Source: an uncultured Pelagibacteraceae bacterium
GTDB lineage: Bacteria; Pseudomonadota; Alphaproteobacteria; Pelagibacterales; Pelagibacteraceae
Direction of reading: 5' to 3'
Assembly: GCA_902597875.1 (NCBI GenBank)
Contig: CACJZK010000005.1
Location: 1-64,000, forward strand
Length of the DNA stretch: 64,000 nucleotides
Shown here: positions 1-8,435 of the stretch, piece by piece
How positions within the stretch are numbered: the first letter of the stretch is position 1
Layout: every line of letters starts with the position of its first letter
Translations under genes and position numbers: made by a program
The notes under the pieces: generated by a model
Told to the model about the DNA's origin: nothing
Databases searched by the model: none
The model's input: only the letters and a program-made list of their open reading frames with translations

Positions 1-196
1 CGAGTTTTCTAAAATTCACAACCTTACTGGATTAATAATTACAAAGCTGGACAGTACAGCAAAAGGCGGAGTGGTTTTGGCTATTTGTAAAAAATATAAT
101 TTGCCAATAGTGGCAATAGGTATGGGAGAAAAAGAGGATGACTTAAAACCCTTTAAAGCTGAATCATTTGCAAAAACTTTGACGACTATTGATTAA
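1..196 (+). CDS. ftsY: Signal recognition particle receptor FtsY, C-terminal end (partial)
   Basis: Only the last 64 codons are in the window, reading from base 2 to a TAA at 194-196. The translation contains TKLDSTAKGGVVL, the conserved TKxDGxAKGG-type guanine-binding segment of SRP-family GTPases, followed by GxGE and a short F-x-x-x-F tail typical of FtsY. FtsY is the membrane-associated receptor that docks ribosome-SRP complexes at the Sec translocon. The start and the N and G1-G3 regions lie outside the window. The 3' end overlaps the stop of the convergent hydrolase gene by a few bases. Ffh shares the motif but normally carries a long M domain after it, so FtsY fits better. Confidence 0.88.
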   Translation, partial: EFSKIHNLTGLIITKLDSTAKGGVVLAICKKYNLPIVAIGMGEKEDDLKPFKAESFAKTLTTID

Positions 197-993
197 TATT
201 TTTCAATAAATTTTTTTATTTCTGAAAGTAACTTGTCATCAAACGTTAGCATGTGATCGTCATTGGTTATTGCTAAAAATTCCTTAGGTGAATTTGCAGT
301 TTCGAATAATTTTTTTCCCATATGAAAAGGAATAATATGATCTTTCTCTCCATGCATTATTAATATAGGTATATTTATGTTTTTAATTTTTTTTTCTGAA
401 TTATATTTGTCTTTTAATAAATATTTGATAGGTAAATAAGGATAGTAAATTTTTGCTGCTTTTTCCATTGAAGTGTAAGGAGACTCTAATATTATACTAT
501 TAAACTTATTGCTTTGACCAAGTTCAACTGCAACTCCAGTACCTAAGGACTCGCCATATAAAATTATATTTTCTGAACTAACGCCTTTATCATTTAACCA
601 TTTGACTGCTTTTCTTGAGTCTTCATATAAGTTAATTTCTGTTGGCTGTCCTGAATTACCACTAAAACCTCTCCACGAAATAATTAAAACATTTAAATCT
701 AATTCATTAAATCTATTTAATTTATAAGACCTATTAAACAAGTTTCCAGCATTTCCGTGAAAAAATAATAAAGTTTTATATTTTTTAAAATCTTTCTTAA
801 TCAACCAAGACTTTAGTTTTATATTTTGTTCAACCTCAATAAAATATTCTTCATACTCAAACTTTATTTTATCATCTAAATAGTTATTTTCACTTGGTAA
901 ATAAAGTAAGTTTCTCTGATTTAAATAAATAAAAGTTAATAATATTAAGTAAATTATTAATGAAGAAGTAATTAATATGTAAAAATATTTCAT
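193..993 (-). CDS. Alpha/beta hydrolase of the BEM46/ABHD type, membrane-anchored
   Basis: This 266-residue protein has an N-terminal hydrophobic segment (about residues 3-24) that probably anchors it in the inner membrane. The catalytic fold is readable: an oxyanion-hole motif HGNAGN at 79-84, the nucleophile elbow GESLG at 147-151 (Ser149), an acid at Asp218 in GEKDH and His247 in NDDHM. This is the Ser-Asp-His order of serine hydrolases related to BEM46 / YfhR. The substrate cannot be told from sequence. The start codon overlaps the end of the upstream EamA gene by four bases, so the two are probably cotranscribed. The 3' end meets ftsY tail to tail. Confidence 0.85.
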   Translation of the reverse strand: MKYFYILITSSLIIYLILLTFIYLNQRNLLYLPSENNYLDDKIKFEYEEYFIEVEQNIKLKSWLIKKDFKKYKTLLFFHGNAGNLFNRSYKLNRFNELDLNVLIISWRGFSGNSGQPTEINLYEDSRKAVKWLNDKGVSSENIILYGESLGTGVAVELGQSNKFNSIILESPYTSMEKAAKIYYPYLPIKYLLKDKYNSEKKIKNINIPILIMHGEKDHIIPFHMGKKLFETANSPKEFLAITNDDHMLTFDDKLLSEIKKFIEKY

Positions 994-1898
994 TTTATAT
1001 TTATTTTTCTAGCTATATATACTCCAATAAAAACTAGTGCTCCTCCAAAATAATGAAATGGCATTAACATTTCTTCAAAAATTATTATTCCAAATATTGC
1101 GCCGTATACTGCAAAAAGGTAAAGTGTAAATCCAGTCAAAGAAGCACCCAGGTACCTCTGTACTTTTGTATATAATGTGAAGGCTATAATACCAGGTGAA
1201 ATAGCTGCAAACAAAACCCAGGCCAAAAAAATTAAATTAAAGTTTGTTTTAAAAATAAAAATTTGTTCAATCAAATAAAAAGGAAATAGTGATACAAATC
1301 CAAAAAAGGCTATTAAAGTAAATCTGCCCATCAAACTAAATTTACTTTTCCAATTTAGAAGATAAATCGAATACAAGGCCCAGCCTGCTGCTGCTCCCAA
1401 CATCCAAATGTCTCCTGAGGTAAATTTAAAATTAATTAAGTAATTTATATTACCTTTTATTATTATGGTGAGTACACCCACCAAACAAACGATTAGTCCA
1501 ATTATTCTATTTAGATCTATCTTTTCACCAAATAACAATACAGAAAGAATTATTATAAAAACTGGAGAAGAAGTATAAATAATGCCCATATTAGCCATCG
1601 TCGTTGACATTCCTGCAATAAAAGGAAAGGCGCCACAAATGCCACAACCCATTAAACCTAAAAAAAATAATTTATAAAATTCTTTTTTTAAAAATTTTTT
1701 TTTTTTTGAAATTTCTGAATATAAAAATGGTGATAGAATCAAAAAAACAAAAAGCCATCTCCAAAATGCAAGTGAAATGGGTGGTACATACTCTACTCCG
1801 CCTCGTGCAACAATAATATTAGAAGCCATAAAAATTGGCTGAATAAATAAAAGTAAATACGGATAAAAATTATTTCTTTTTGTCACCAAAGGCTTCAT
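990..1898 (-). CDS. EamA/DMT-superfamily permease
   Basis: A 302-residue hydrophobic protein with about ten predicted membrane segments in two tandem EamA halves, the usual layout and length for drug/metabolite transporters of the RhaT/YdcZ type. The first half has the familiar IYTSSPVFIIILSVLLFGE stretch (about residues 106-124) and the second ends with an ALVFIGVY-like segment followed by a short basic tail. Members export or import small metabolites; the substrate here is unknown. It overlaps both its upstream neighbour (the 59-aa ORF) and the hydrolase downstream, which suggests one transcript. Confidence 0.88.
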   Translation of the reverse strand: MKPLVTKRNNFYPYLLLFIQPIFMASNIIVARGGVEYVPPISLAFWRWLFVFLILSPFLYSEISKKKKFLKKEFYKLFFLGLMGCGICGAFPFIAGMSTTMANMGIIYTSSPVFIIILSVLLFGEKIDLNRIIGLIVCLVGVLTIIIKGNINYLINFKFTSGDIWMLGAAAGWALYSIYLLNWKSKFSLMGRFTLIAFFGFVSLFPFYLIEQIFIFKTNFNLIFLAWVLFAAISPGIIAFTLYTKVQRYLGASLTGFTLYLFAVYGAIFGIIIFEEMLMPFHYFGGALVFIGVYIARKINIK

Positions 1899-2049
1899 AT
1901 AACATCATTACTATTACTAAGCCCATCAATATGTAAACCGGCAAAACATCTAGAAAACCTATCATCATTGATCTTGTTAAGGTTGTAGCTAACCCTATTA
2001 AAAAAGCTATAGCAAATAAGCAACCTATTATTGAAGTTATTTTATTCAT
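1870..2049 (-). CDS. Small hypothetical membrane protein (59 aa)
   Basis: An open frame of 59 codons from ATG at 2049 to TAA at 1870-1872 fills the gap between the amidase and the EamA permease. It overlaps the amidase stop by eight bases and the permease start by 29 bases. The product has two hydrophobic stretches (about residues 5-22 and 34-52), a turn containing Asp-Val-Leu-Pro, and a charged C-terminus ending GDKKK, so a two-span inner-membrane protein is likely. I do not recognise the family. The intact frame and tight packing between coexpressed genes, in a genome with little spare DNA, argue that it is real. Confidence 0.55.
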   Translation of the reverse strand: MNKITSIIGCLFAIAFLIGLATTLTRSMMIGFLDVLPVYILMGLVIVMMLYEAFGDKKK

Positions 2050-3373
2050 CTTTGCAATTTTTTTCTAACCAATTAGCTGTTCCCAAAAATCTTAAATCAT
2101 CGAGTTTATTTCCAACTAATTGAACTCCTAATGGTAAGTTATTTTCTCCAGTTAGTAAAGGAAGTGAAATAGTCGGCAACCCTAGATATGTCCAAATTTT
2201 TTGAAAATCTGCGCTTCCAGTGGATTTTAGACCTTTGTCAGCTACTCCACTTGAAGATGGTGTAATAATTCCATGATAATCTTCGAAAACCTCTTTGTAA
2301 GACTCATAACTTTGTTTCATGAAGTCAATTGCATCTGTATATTCTTTTGCGGAATATTTCATTCCTCTTTCTATAGCATCTCTCATTTCTTTAGAAAGTT
2401 TATTTTTATCTTTTTTATAATAAACTTGAAAATTATTTGCTAAATCTGTTTCGTGGATAATTTGATGATATTTAGGTATTTCTTTAAAATATGATGGCAT
2501 ATCAAAAACTTCAATATTCTTTTTGAAATTTTTTATTAAAAATTCAAATGCTTTTTGAGACTCTTTATCAATATTTTTCCATTTATCTGTTTTATAAAAT
2601 ATAAATTTTGGTTCAAAAATTGGTCCCTCTTCACAAACTCTTACCATATCATCTGCAGCAAAATGCACTGTGGTTGGATCATATAAATCTTTTTTAATTA
2701 AAGTCTTAGCAAGTAAAGCTACATCTTTAACAGTTTTTCCAAATACACCGATAGTATCAAGTTTGTCTGAGGTTTTTAAAACGCCGTTTCTAGAGATTAA
2801 TCCATAAGAAGGTTTATAGCCTACAACTCCACAGTAAGAAGCAGGTCTAATTACCGATCCACCTGTTTGAGATCCAATCGATAAATGTGCCATATGAGAA
2901 GCTATGACTGCTGCTGATCCACTTGATGAACCACCAGGTGTTCTTGAATAATCGTGAGGATTTTTTGTTTTACTTGGATGAATGTATGCCAATTCACAAG
3001 TTACAGTTTTTCCCATGATAATAGCACCTGCTGTTTTTAATAAATTAACTATTTCTGAATCTTGAGAGCTAGACATTTTCTTTCTGAAAATAGTTCCACA
3101 TTCTGTTGGCATGTCATACGTTCCAATTATATCTTTAATTGCAATTGGTAACCCGTGTAAAGCACCGAGTGGTTTGCCAGATTTTCTATATTCGTCGGCT
3201 TCTTCAGCCTTTTCTAAAAGAATTTTTTTGTCTAAAAAAGCCCAAGCCTGAACATCTTTTTCAAATTTTTCTATTCTTTTTATATAAGCTTTACATAAAT
3301 CTACAGAAGAAATATCGCCAGATTTTAATTTGGAAACCAATTCATTGGCATTTAAAGAAGCTGTTTCTATCAT
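2042..3373 (-). CDS. Amidase-signature family amidase
   Basis: A 443-residue amidase-signature enzyme. The Ser-cisSer-Lys machinery is visible: Lys80 in IAIKD, the signature GGSSSGSAA at 147-155, and the nucleophile Ser173 in GSQTGGSVIRP. The family hydrolyses amide bonds to give a carboxylic acid and ammonia. GatA is the best known member, but no gatB or gatC lies nearby. The position directly after the TRAP transporter genes (nine bases from dctM) suggests that it acts on an imported amide or helps release nitrogen; this is inference. Length and motif order are normal and the gene looks intact. Confidence 0.85.
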   Translation of the reverse strand: MIETASLNANELVSKLKSGDISSVDLCKAYIKRIEKFEKDVQAWAFLDKKILLEKAEEADEYRKSGKPLGALHGLPIAIKDIIGTYDMPTECGTIFRKKMSSSQDSEIVNLLKTAGAIIMGKTVTCELAYIHPSKTKNPHDYSRTPGGSSSGSAAVIASHMAHLSIGSQTGGSVIRPASYCGVVGYKPSYGLISRNGVLKTSDKLDTIGVFGKTVKDVALLAKTLIKKDLYDPTTVHFAADDMVRVCEEGPIFEPKFIFYKTDKWKNIDKESQKAFEFLIKNFKKNIEVFDMPSYFKEIPKYHQIIHETDLANNFQVYYKKDKNKLSKEMRDAIERGMKYSAKEYTDAIDFMKQSYESYKEVFEDYHGIITPSSSGVADKGLKSTGSADFQKIWTYLGLPTISLPLLTGENNLPLGVQLVGNKLDDLRFLGTANWLEKNCKDE

Positions 3374-3382
3374 TTTGAATTA

Positions 3383-4744
3383 TTAATTTGCAAATAAAGT
3401 GTCAGGTAACCAAAGTGCAATGCCTGGGAACAGGTACATCAAAACCATTGCAAATATTACTATTGCTAAGAAAGGCATTATGCCTCTGAAGATATCTAGA
3501 AGTTCTACATTTTTAGTTTGAACCCCTTTAAGGTAATAAGCCGACATAGCCATGGGGGGTGTTAAAAATGAAGTTTGTAAATTTAAAGCAATTAGCATAG
3601 CGAAGAAATATGGATTCACTCCAAAAAACTCAACTAAAGGTAAAAATATTGGAACAAAAATAATTAATATTTCTGTCCATTCCAATGGCCATCCAAGTAA
3701 GAAAATTATAATCTGAGTAATTACTAAGAATTGCCATGGTGCTAGTTCCATAGATTTAAAGAAATGTTCAAATACTTCATGGCCTCCTAAATAAGAAAAA
3801 ACGGATGAAAAAGTCCATGATCCTATGAATAGCCACATTATCATCGCAGTTGTCTTTGCGGTTAGAAAAACTGATTCTTTAAAATTTTTCCATTTTAAAG
3901 TTTTATAAAAATATGAGAGAACTATTGCCCCAAATGCGCCTACTCCTGCTGCTTCTGCTGGAGTAGCTAAACCTCCCAGGATTGTGCCAAGTACCAAAAT
4001 AATTAGTGAGAAGAGTGGAAGAAATGAAACCAATACCTCCCTCAGAATTTCAGATCTTGGAGGTATCTCCTCTTCTGGAGGTCTTGGTGCTATAGAAGGG
4101 TTAAAATAAGCTCGCGTAATAGCATAACCTATATATAAAGCAGCTAGCAATAATCCAGGAAATATAGCTGCAGCAAATAATCTTAAAGGAGATAGTTGGG
4201 CGATAACAGAATATACGATTAACATGATGCTTGGGGGTATTAATATTCCTAGGCATCCACCAGAACATATAACGCCTGAAGCAAATTTTTTATCATATCC
4301 TGCTTTTATCATTGCCGGCCAAGCTAGTAATCCCATTAAAGTAACTACGGCTCCAATTATTCCTGTTGCAGTAGAAAATAGTGCACAAGTTATTAGCGCA
4401 GCTACTGCCATTGAAGCGGGTAATCTGTGAGACGCTAGTCTTATTGCAAAAAATAATCTTGAAACTATCCCGGCTCTCTCAACAAGATATCCCATAAATA
4501 GGAATAAGGGGACAGCGGTGAGAACTGTATTGTCCATTACAGTATAAGTATTTTGAACGAATAATTGAAAAATTCTATTATCCAACAAGTGTTCCATTCT
4601 AGTTGGATCAAAGTAAGCATAATAACCAAATCCAACCCCCATCGCCATTAAAGTAAATGCAATAGGAAAACCTAAAAGAACAGCGAATAAAAATATTCCC
4701 ATCATTAAAATTGCAACTTCTGGATTTGTTAAACTAAATAACAT
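3383..4744 (-). CDS. dctM: TRAP transporter large permease subunit (DctM family)
   Basis: A 453-residue integral membrane protein with about twelve hydrophobic segments and family features such as SGVICSGGCLGILIPPS (about residues 157-173) and ATPAEAAGVGAFGA (about 261-274). DctM forms the ion-driven translocation channel of TRAP systems, using a sodium or proton gradient with an extracytoplasmic binding protein. Its start overlaps the dctQ stop by eleven bases, so QM are translationally coupled. The large size and the partner proteins resemble the TRAP branch that carries 2-oxo acids, lactate or aromatic acids, but the substrate is not proven by the sequence. Confidence 0.92.
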   Translation of the reverse strand: MLFSLTNPEVAILMMGIFLFAVLLGFPIAFTLMAMGVGFGYYAYFDPTRMEHLLDNRIFQLFVQNTYTVMDNTVLTAVPLFLFMGYLVERAGIVSRLFFAIRLASHRLPASMAVAALITCALFSTATGIIGAVVTLMGLLAWPAMIKAGYDKKFASGVICSGGCLGILIPPSIMLIVYSVIAQLSPLRLFAAAIFPGLLLAALYIGYAITRAYFNPSIAPRPPEEEIPPRSEILREVLVSFLPLFSLIILVLGTILGGLATPAEAAGVGAFGAIVLSYFYKTLKWKNFKESVFLTAKTTAMIMWLFIGSWTFSSVFSYLGGHEVFEHFFKSMELAPWQFLVITQIIIFLLGWPLEWTEILIIFVPIFLPLVEFFGVNPYFFAMLIALNLQTSFLTPPMAMSAYYLKGVQTKNVELLDIFRGIMPFLAIVIFAMVLMYLFPGIALWLPDTLFAN

Positions 4745-5318
4745 CTTTTTGATCCTCGTCTTGTGACGTTCTCATTAAAATTTTTTCTGTTTCTTCGGCA
4801 ACTACCATTCTAGCTGGCCAGTGACCTGTTTGAATACAAATAATTGATCTAAAAACTTCACTGATGCCTTGAATGATTAAAAGCACACCTGCGGAAGGTA
4901 TTAAGGCCTTCGCCATATAAATTTGAATTTGAGCAGGACTGTTCCAACTAGTTTCTTTAATTTTCCATGCGAGAGATGCATATTCATACCCATAAAAAGC
5001 TAGGGCAATTACTCCCGGAAAGAAAAATATAAAATATAAAACTAAATCTACATATCCCTGAATTCTAGGTCTAAATAATCTATAAATTACATCTCCTCTT
5101 ACGTGAGACTCTGTAGACAAGCAGTAAGCACCAGCCATCATAAATATTGCTCCATACATTTGTAAACTAAAATCAAAATTCCATAAAGTTGGAGCATTAA
5201 AAGCATAAGCCATGACCACTTCGTAGCATGTTCCTCCCATCAATATTACGATGCACCATGAAAAAGCCTTTCCCACTGAAGTGCTTAGATGGTCTGCGAA
5301 GCTGATAAATCCTCTCAT
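4734..5318 (-). CDS. dctQ: TRAP transporter small permease subunit (DctQ family)
   Basis: A 194-residue protein with four hydrophobic spans and the DctQ signature HVRGD (His72-Asp76) followed by a basic turn. DctQ pairs with DctM in the inner membrane and is thought to receive the loaded binding protein. It is longer than the shortest DctQ proteins, with a polar tail of about 35 residues. It lies 86 bases downstream of dctP, and that gap holds a strong hairpin with a T-run, so dctQM is probably made at a lower level than dctP. The overlap with dctM is eleven bases. Confidence 0.9.
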   Translation of the reverse strand: MRGFISFADHLSTSVGKAFSWCIVILMGGTCYEVVMAYAFNAPTLWNFDFSLQMYGAIFMMAGAYCLSTESHVRGDVIYRLFRPRIQGYVDLVLYFIFFFPGVIALAFYGYEYASLAWKIKETSWNSPAQIQIYMAKALIPSAGVLLIIQGISEVFRSIICIQTGHWPARMVVAEETEKILMRTSQDEDQKDVI

Positions 5319-5355
5319 AATAATTAAACTATTATAAATTTTTGATTTTTTCCAT

Positions 5356-5388
5356 AAAAAAAGGGGAGAATAAATTTCTCCCCTTTTT
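5356..5388 (-). terminator. Intrinsic terminator between dctP and dctQM
   Basis: On the minus strand a perfect stem pairs GGGGAGAA (5376-5383 read from the other strand) with TTCTCCCC (5363-5370), around a five-base loop at 5371-5375. The stem is extended by A:T pairs and followed by a seven-base T-run (complement of 5356-5362). It stands after the dctP stop and before dctQ. As an intrinsic terminator or attenuator inside an operon it would let dctP be made in excess over the permease. The hairpin is certain; partial rather than full termination is inferred from gene order. Confidence 0.85.
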
Positions 5389-5404
5389 AAATATTTAAAA
5401 TTTA

Positions 5405-6556
5405 CTAAATTTTAACTTTAGCAATATTTCCAAACTCATTTTCATAAGCCAGTTTGTAGTTTGGCTGATTCATGAGTAAGTATTTCATAACTCTCTTAGC
5501 GTATTTCTTCTGAGAATCTACAATTTTCTTAAAGAAAGGATCCTTTTTATTAAAGTCTCCTATTACTTTATCCCAACCTTTTAATTGTTGAGCTAAGATT
5601 TCATCAGATGTTTGATACACGTTTACTTTGTGTTGATTCATCAGTTTTGATAAATCAGCTGAGTATCTAACTAACGCTTTGAAGTAGTTGTCCGTATTCG
5701 CAGCATAAGCAGCATTCTTTAGTATCGCTTGGTGTGCAGGCGATAAACCATTAAATGTCTTTTTATTAACTGGAATTTCAAACATCTCTTGAGATTGGTG
5801 GAAGCTTCCTAAGTGATAATGCTTAGAAACATCTTGCATACCAAACTGAGAGTCTGAAGTTGGGTTGTTAAACTCAGCGGCTTCAATCAATCCTGTTTTC
5901 ATTGCAGGTTGAATTTCACCACCAGGTAATTGTCTAACTACCATTCCCATTGCTGTTAATACGTTAGTCGCTAAACCAACTGTTCTGTACTTCATTCCTT
6001 TAACATCAGACACTTTAGTTACATTCTTTTTGAACCAACCAAAAGGCTGAGCTGGCATAGGCATGTGGAAGAAACCAACATAGTCGAAACCAACTTTTGA
6101 AAGTGTTTCGTTATAAAGTTTTCTACCTCCACCGTATTCCATCCATCCCATAACTTCTTGAGATGACATTCCGTATGATGGACCAGTACCAAATAATGAA
6201 GCGGCTGCGTTTTTACCATACCAGTATGCAGTTACCCAGTGTCCCATATCTAGAACACCAGAACTTACTGCTTGTCCTATTTCTCCAGTTTTTACAACTG
6301 AACCAACTGGTTGAAGATCAATCTTCAATTCACCACCTGACATGTCGCTAACCATTTTTGCATAGTCGCCAGCCATTTCGAAAAATATATTTGCTCCCGA
6401 AGGCCAAGCTGCTTGCATCTTTAAAGTTTTCGGAGCACCGAAAGCAATGTTTGGCATTGCAACTGTTGCTGCCGCTGCTGCGCCTGTTACTGCAGCTGCT
6501 TTAAAGAACTTACGTCTTGAAGGAGTTTTAACTCCTTTGTTTATTTTTTTAGACAT
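5405..6556 (-). CDS. dctP: TRAP transporter periplasmic substrate-binding protein (DctP/TakP type)
   Basis: A 383-residue binding protein with a twin-arginine-like export signal: SRRKFFKAA (Arg14-Arg15) followed by an Ala-rich hydrophobic stretch to about residue 41. The body shows TRAP-family landmarks such as MPAQPFGWF and LPGGEIQPAMKTGLIEAAEF, the latter close to TakP-like proteins that bind 2-oxo acids or related monocarboxylates. It is preceded by an unusually strong ribosome site, AAGGGGG, five bases before ATG. A terminator follows the gene, so it is probably expressed above the permease genes. The neighbouring lactate/glycolate-type oxidases fit a small carboxylate ligand, but this is inference. 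Confidence 0.9.
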   Translation of the reverse strand: MSKKINKGVKTPSRRKFFKAAAVTGAAAAATVAMPNIAFGAPKTLKMQAAWPSGANIFFEMAGDYAKMVSDMSGGELKIDLQPVGSVVKTGEIGQAVSSGVLDMGHWVTAYWYGKNAAASLFGTGPSYGMSSQEVMGWMEYGGGRKLYNETLSKVGFDYVGFFHMPMPAQPFGWFKKNVTKVSDVKGMKYRTVGLATNVLTAMGMVVRQLPGGEIQPAMKTGLIEAAEFNNPTSDSQFGMQDVSKHYHLGSFHQSQEMFEIPVNKKTFNGLSPAHQAILKNAAYAANTDNYFKALVRYSADLSKLMNQHKVNVYQTSDEILAQQLKGWDKVIGDFNKKDPFFKKIVDSQKKYAKRVMKYLLMNQPNYKLAYENEFGNIAKVKI

Positions 6557-6618
6557 TTGTCCCCCTTAATTATTAATAATTAAAAATATTTAAACATATA
6601 AATTTAAGAGAGTCCTAG

Positions 6619-6649
6619 AAAAAAATTCAATTTTTATGGGAAAATTGAA
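6619..6649 (-). terminator. Intrinsic terminator after panB
   Basis: Read on the minus strand, a nine-base-pair stem (TTCAATTTT, 6641-6649, with AAAATTGAA, 6626-6634) closes a six-base loop and is followed by seven T residues (complement of 6619-6625). It lies 42 bases after the panB stop and about 60 bases before the dctP start. It most likely ends the transcript that runs through glcDEF to panB, and separates it from the TRAP genes. The stem is AT-rich, so termination may be incomplete. Confidence 0.7.
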
Positions 6650-6690
6650 GCATTATTTCAACTTCAAGTTGATAATTGTAAAATCTAGTT

Positions 6691-7482
6691 TCAATTGTAG
6701 ATATTTTTTTTTCCGGGGAATTTTCTTTTTACTACATCTGCATGATAGTTTTTTATTGCCCTCAGAGCTCTAGCTTTAAAATTATCATATTTTTTTACAA
6801 ATTTTGGAGTTTTATCAAATAAGCCTAGAAGATCTTCCGTAACTAAAATTTGACCATGACATTTGTTTGAGGCTCCAATACCTATGACTGGAATTTTTGA
6901 AACTTTACAAATGGTATTTGCTAGGTTTTGTGTAACTGTTTCTAAGACAACCGAAAATGCTCCTGCATTTTCTATGGATTTTAAATCATTTATAACTTTT
7001 TGAATTTGACTTTTTGATTTACCTATCACTTTATATTTATTTGGGTTTGAAATAGCCTGAGGTTGAAGACCTATATGACCCATAACTGGAATATTCTTTT
7101 TTACCAGACCTTTTATTATCTTGCTAATTTTAACCCCGCCTTCAAGTTTTACAGCGTCACAGCCTGATGTTTTGATTATTTTTTTTGCATTTTTAACTGC
7201 AGCTTTTATTGAGTTTTCATAAGTACCTTTGGGCATATCTACTATAAAAATACTTTTTTTAATTGCATTGCCAACAGCCTTGGCGTGATTAAGCATCATT
7301 TCTAGAGTAACATTTCTAGTAGAGTTAAATCCGTAAACGACCATTCCAAGTGAATCACCTGTTAAAATAATATCACAAACTCCGTCTAACATTTTAGCTG
7401 TGTAAGAATTATTTGCTGTGAGACAAACAAGAGGTCTTCTTTTTTTTAAAATTTTTTTTATTTTCGATATTTTTTTACTCAT
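6691..7482 (-). CDS. panB: 3-methyl-2-oxobutanoate hydroxymethyltransferase
   Basis: PanB transfers a one-carbon unit from 5,10-methylene-tetrahydrofolate to 2-oxoisovalerate, giving ketopantoate, the first committed step to pantothenate and coenzyme A. The metal ligands of the E. coli enzyme can be matched: Asp43 in TGDSLGM, Asp82 in VDMPKG and Glu114 in KLEGG, with the catalytic Glu181 in VLETV. MGHIGLQPQ (134-142) is also typical. The length of 263 is normal. It overlaps the upstream dehydrogenase by eight bases and is the last gene before a terminator. No panC or panE is seen nearby. Confidence 0.93.
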   Translation of the reverse strand: MSKKISKIKKILKKRRPLVCLTANNSYTAKMLDGVCDIILTGDSLGMVVYGFNSTRNVTLEMMLNHAKAVGNAIKKSIFIVDMPKGTYENSIKAAVKNAKKIIKTSGCDAVKLEGGVKISKIIKGLVKKNIPVMGHIGLQPQAISNPNKYKVIGKSKSQIQKVINDLKSIENAGAFSVVLETVTQNLANTICKVSKIPVIGIGASNKCHGQILVTEDLLGLFDKTPKFVKKYDNFKARALRAIKNYHADVVKRKFPGKKNIYN

Positions 7483-8431
7483 TTACAGTGTTTCTACATT
7501 TACCAGTAGAAAAAAATTCTTCAATATTATCAATAGCAAGATTTGCCATTGCAGTTCTTGTTTCTTTGGTAGCACTTCCCAAATGAGGTAGAATGAACGC
7601 ACCTTTATGTTTTAAATATCCTGAATTTAACTTTGGTTCACCTTTGTAAACGTCTAAACCAACTGCATAAACTTTTCTTCTATCAAGGGCTTCGATTAGT
7701 GCTTCGTCCTCTACAATATCACCTCTTGCAACATTTGTTACTACTGCTCCTTTTGGCAAATATTCTATTGTCTCTTTATTAATTAAATTTATTGTTTCTT
7801 TTGATGCTGGACAGCATACTGACAAAACATCTGAAACAGATAATAAACTTTTAAGGTTGTCATGATAAGTAGCTCCTTGTTCTTTTTCTGAATTTAGCTT
7901 TGAACGATTATGATAATGAATTATCATTCCAAGTGATCTTGCAATTTTAGCAATCTTTTGACCAATTCTTCCCATACCTAGAATTCCTAATCTTGATCCG
8001 GTCAGCTGTTTTCCTATTAAATAGTCTGCAGACCATTTCCAACTAGAATCTTTAGCGCTTTGAATTCCTTCTGCAGCTCTTCTACACGCACCTAAAATTA
8101 ATAAAATTCCAATCTCTGCTGTTGCGTCAGTTAAAACATCTGGAGTATTAGTAACCACTATTCCACGTTTCTTAGCAGCTTCAATGTCAATATTTCCAAA
8201 TCCCACTGCAAAGTTAGATAATATTTTTATACTATCAGGTAATTTATTAATTGTTTCGGCATCCATTTTATCTGTTAAAGATGTTAAAATTCCATCACAT
8301 CCTTTGCTCATTTCAATTACTTTTGATTGAGAATATAATTCATCATTATCATTAAGATGTGTTTCAAAATTTTTCGAAGCTTTTTCTTCGCAAGCTTTGA
8401 GTAATCTTCTGGTAATTAAGATTTTTTTCAT
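7475..8431 (-). CDS. D-2-hydroxyacid dehydrogenase (glyoxylate/hydroxypyruvate reductase-like)
   Basis: A 318-residue NAD(P)-dependent dehydrogenase. It has the Rossmann motif GMGRIG (152-157), the NVARGDIVED catalytic segment with Arg236, Glu265 in YKGEP and His283 in LPHLGSAT: the Arg-Glu-His set of the D-2-hydroxyacid family. Close relatives reduce glyoxylate to glycolate or hydroxypyruvate to glycerate. Location directly after glcDEF makes glyoxylate or hydroxypyruvate the best guess. It is four bases from glcF and overlaps panB, so it belongs to the same transcript. Direction and exact substrate cannot be read from sequence. Confidence 0.87.
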   Translation of the reverse strand: MKKILITRRLLKACEEKASKNFETHLNDNDELYSQSKVIEMSKGCDGILTSLTDKMDAETINKLPDSIKILSNFAVGFGNIDIEAAKKRGIVVTNTPDVLTDATAEIGILLILGACRRAAEGIQSAKDSSWKWSADYLIGKQLTGSRLGILGMGRIGQKIAKIARSLGMIIHYHNRSKLNSEKEQGATYHDNLKSLLSVSDVLSVCCPASKETINLINKETIEYLPKGAVVTNVARGDIVEDEALIEALDRRKVYAVGLDVYKGEPKLNSGYLKHKGAFILPHLGSATKETRTAMANLAIDNIEEFFSTGKCRNTVNE

Positions 8432-8435
8432 TTAT

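Noticed and set aside
6657-6672. Small inverted repeat TCAAC/GTTGA just after panB
   Set aside because: Only five pairs with a short loop and no T-run; the better terminator lies at 6619-6649.
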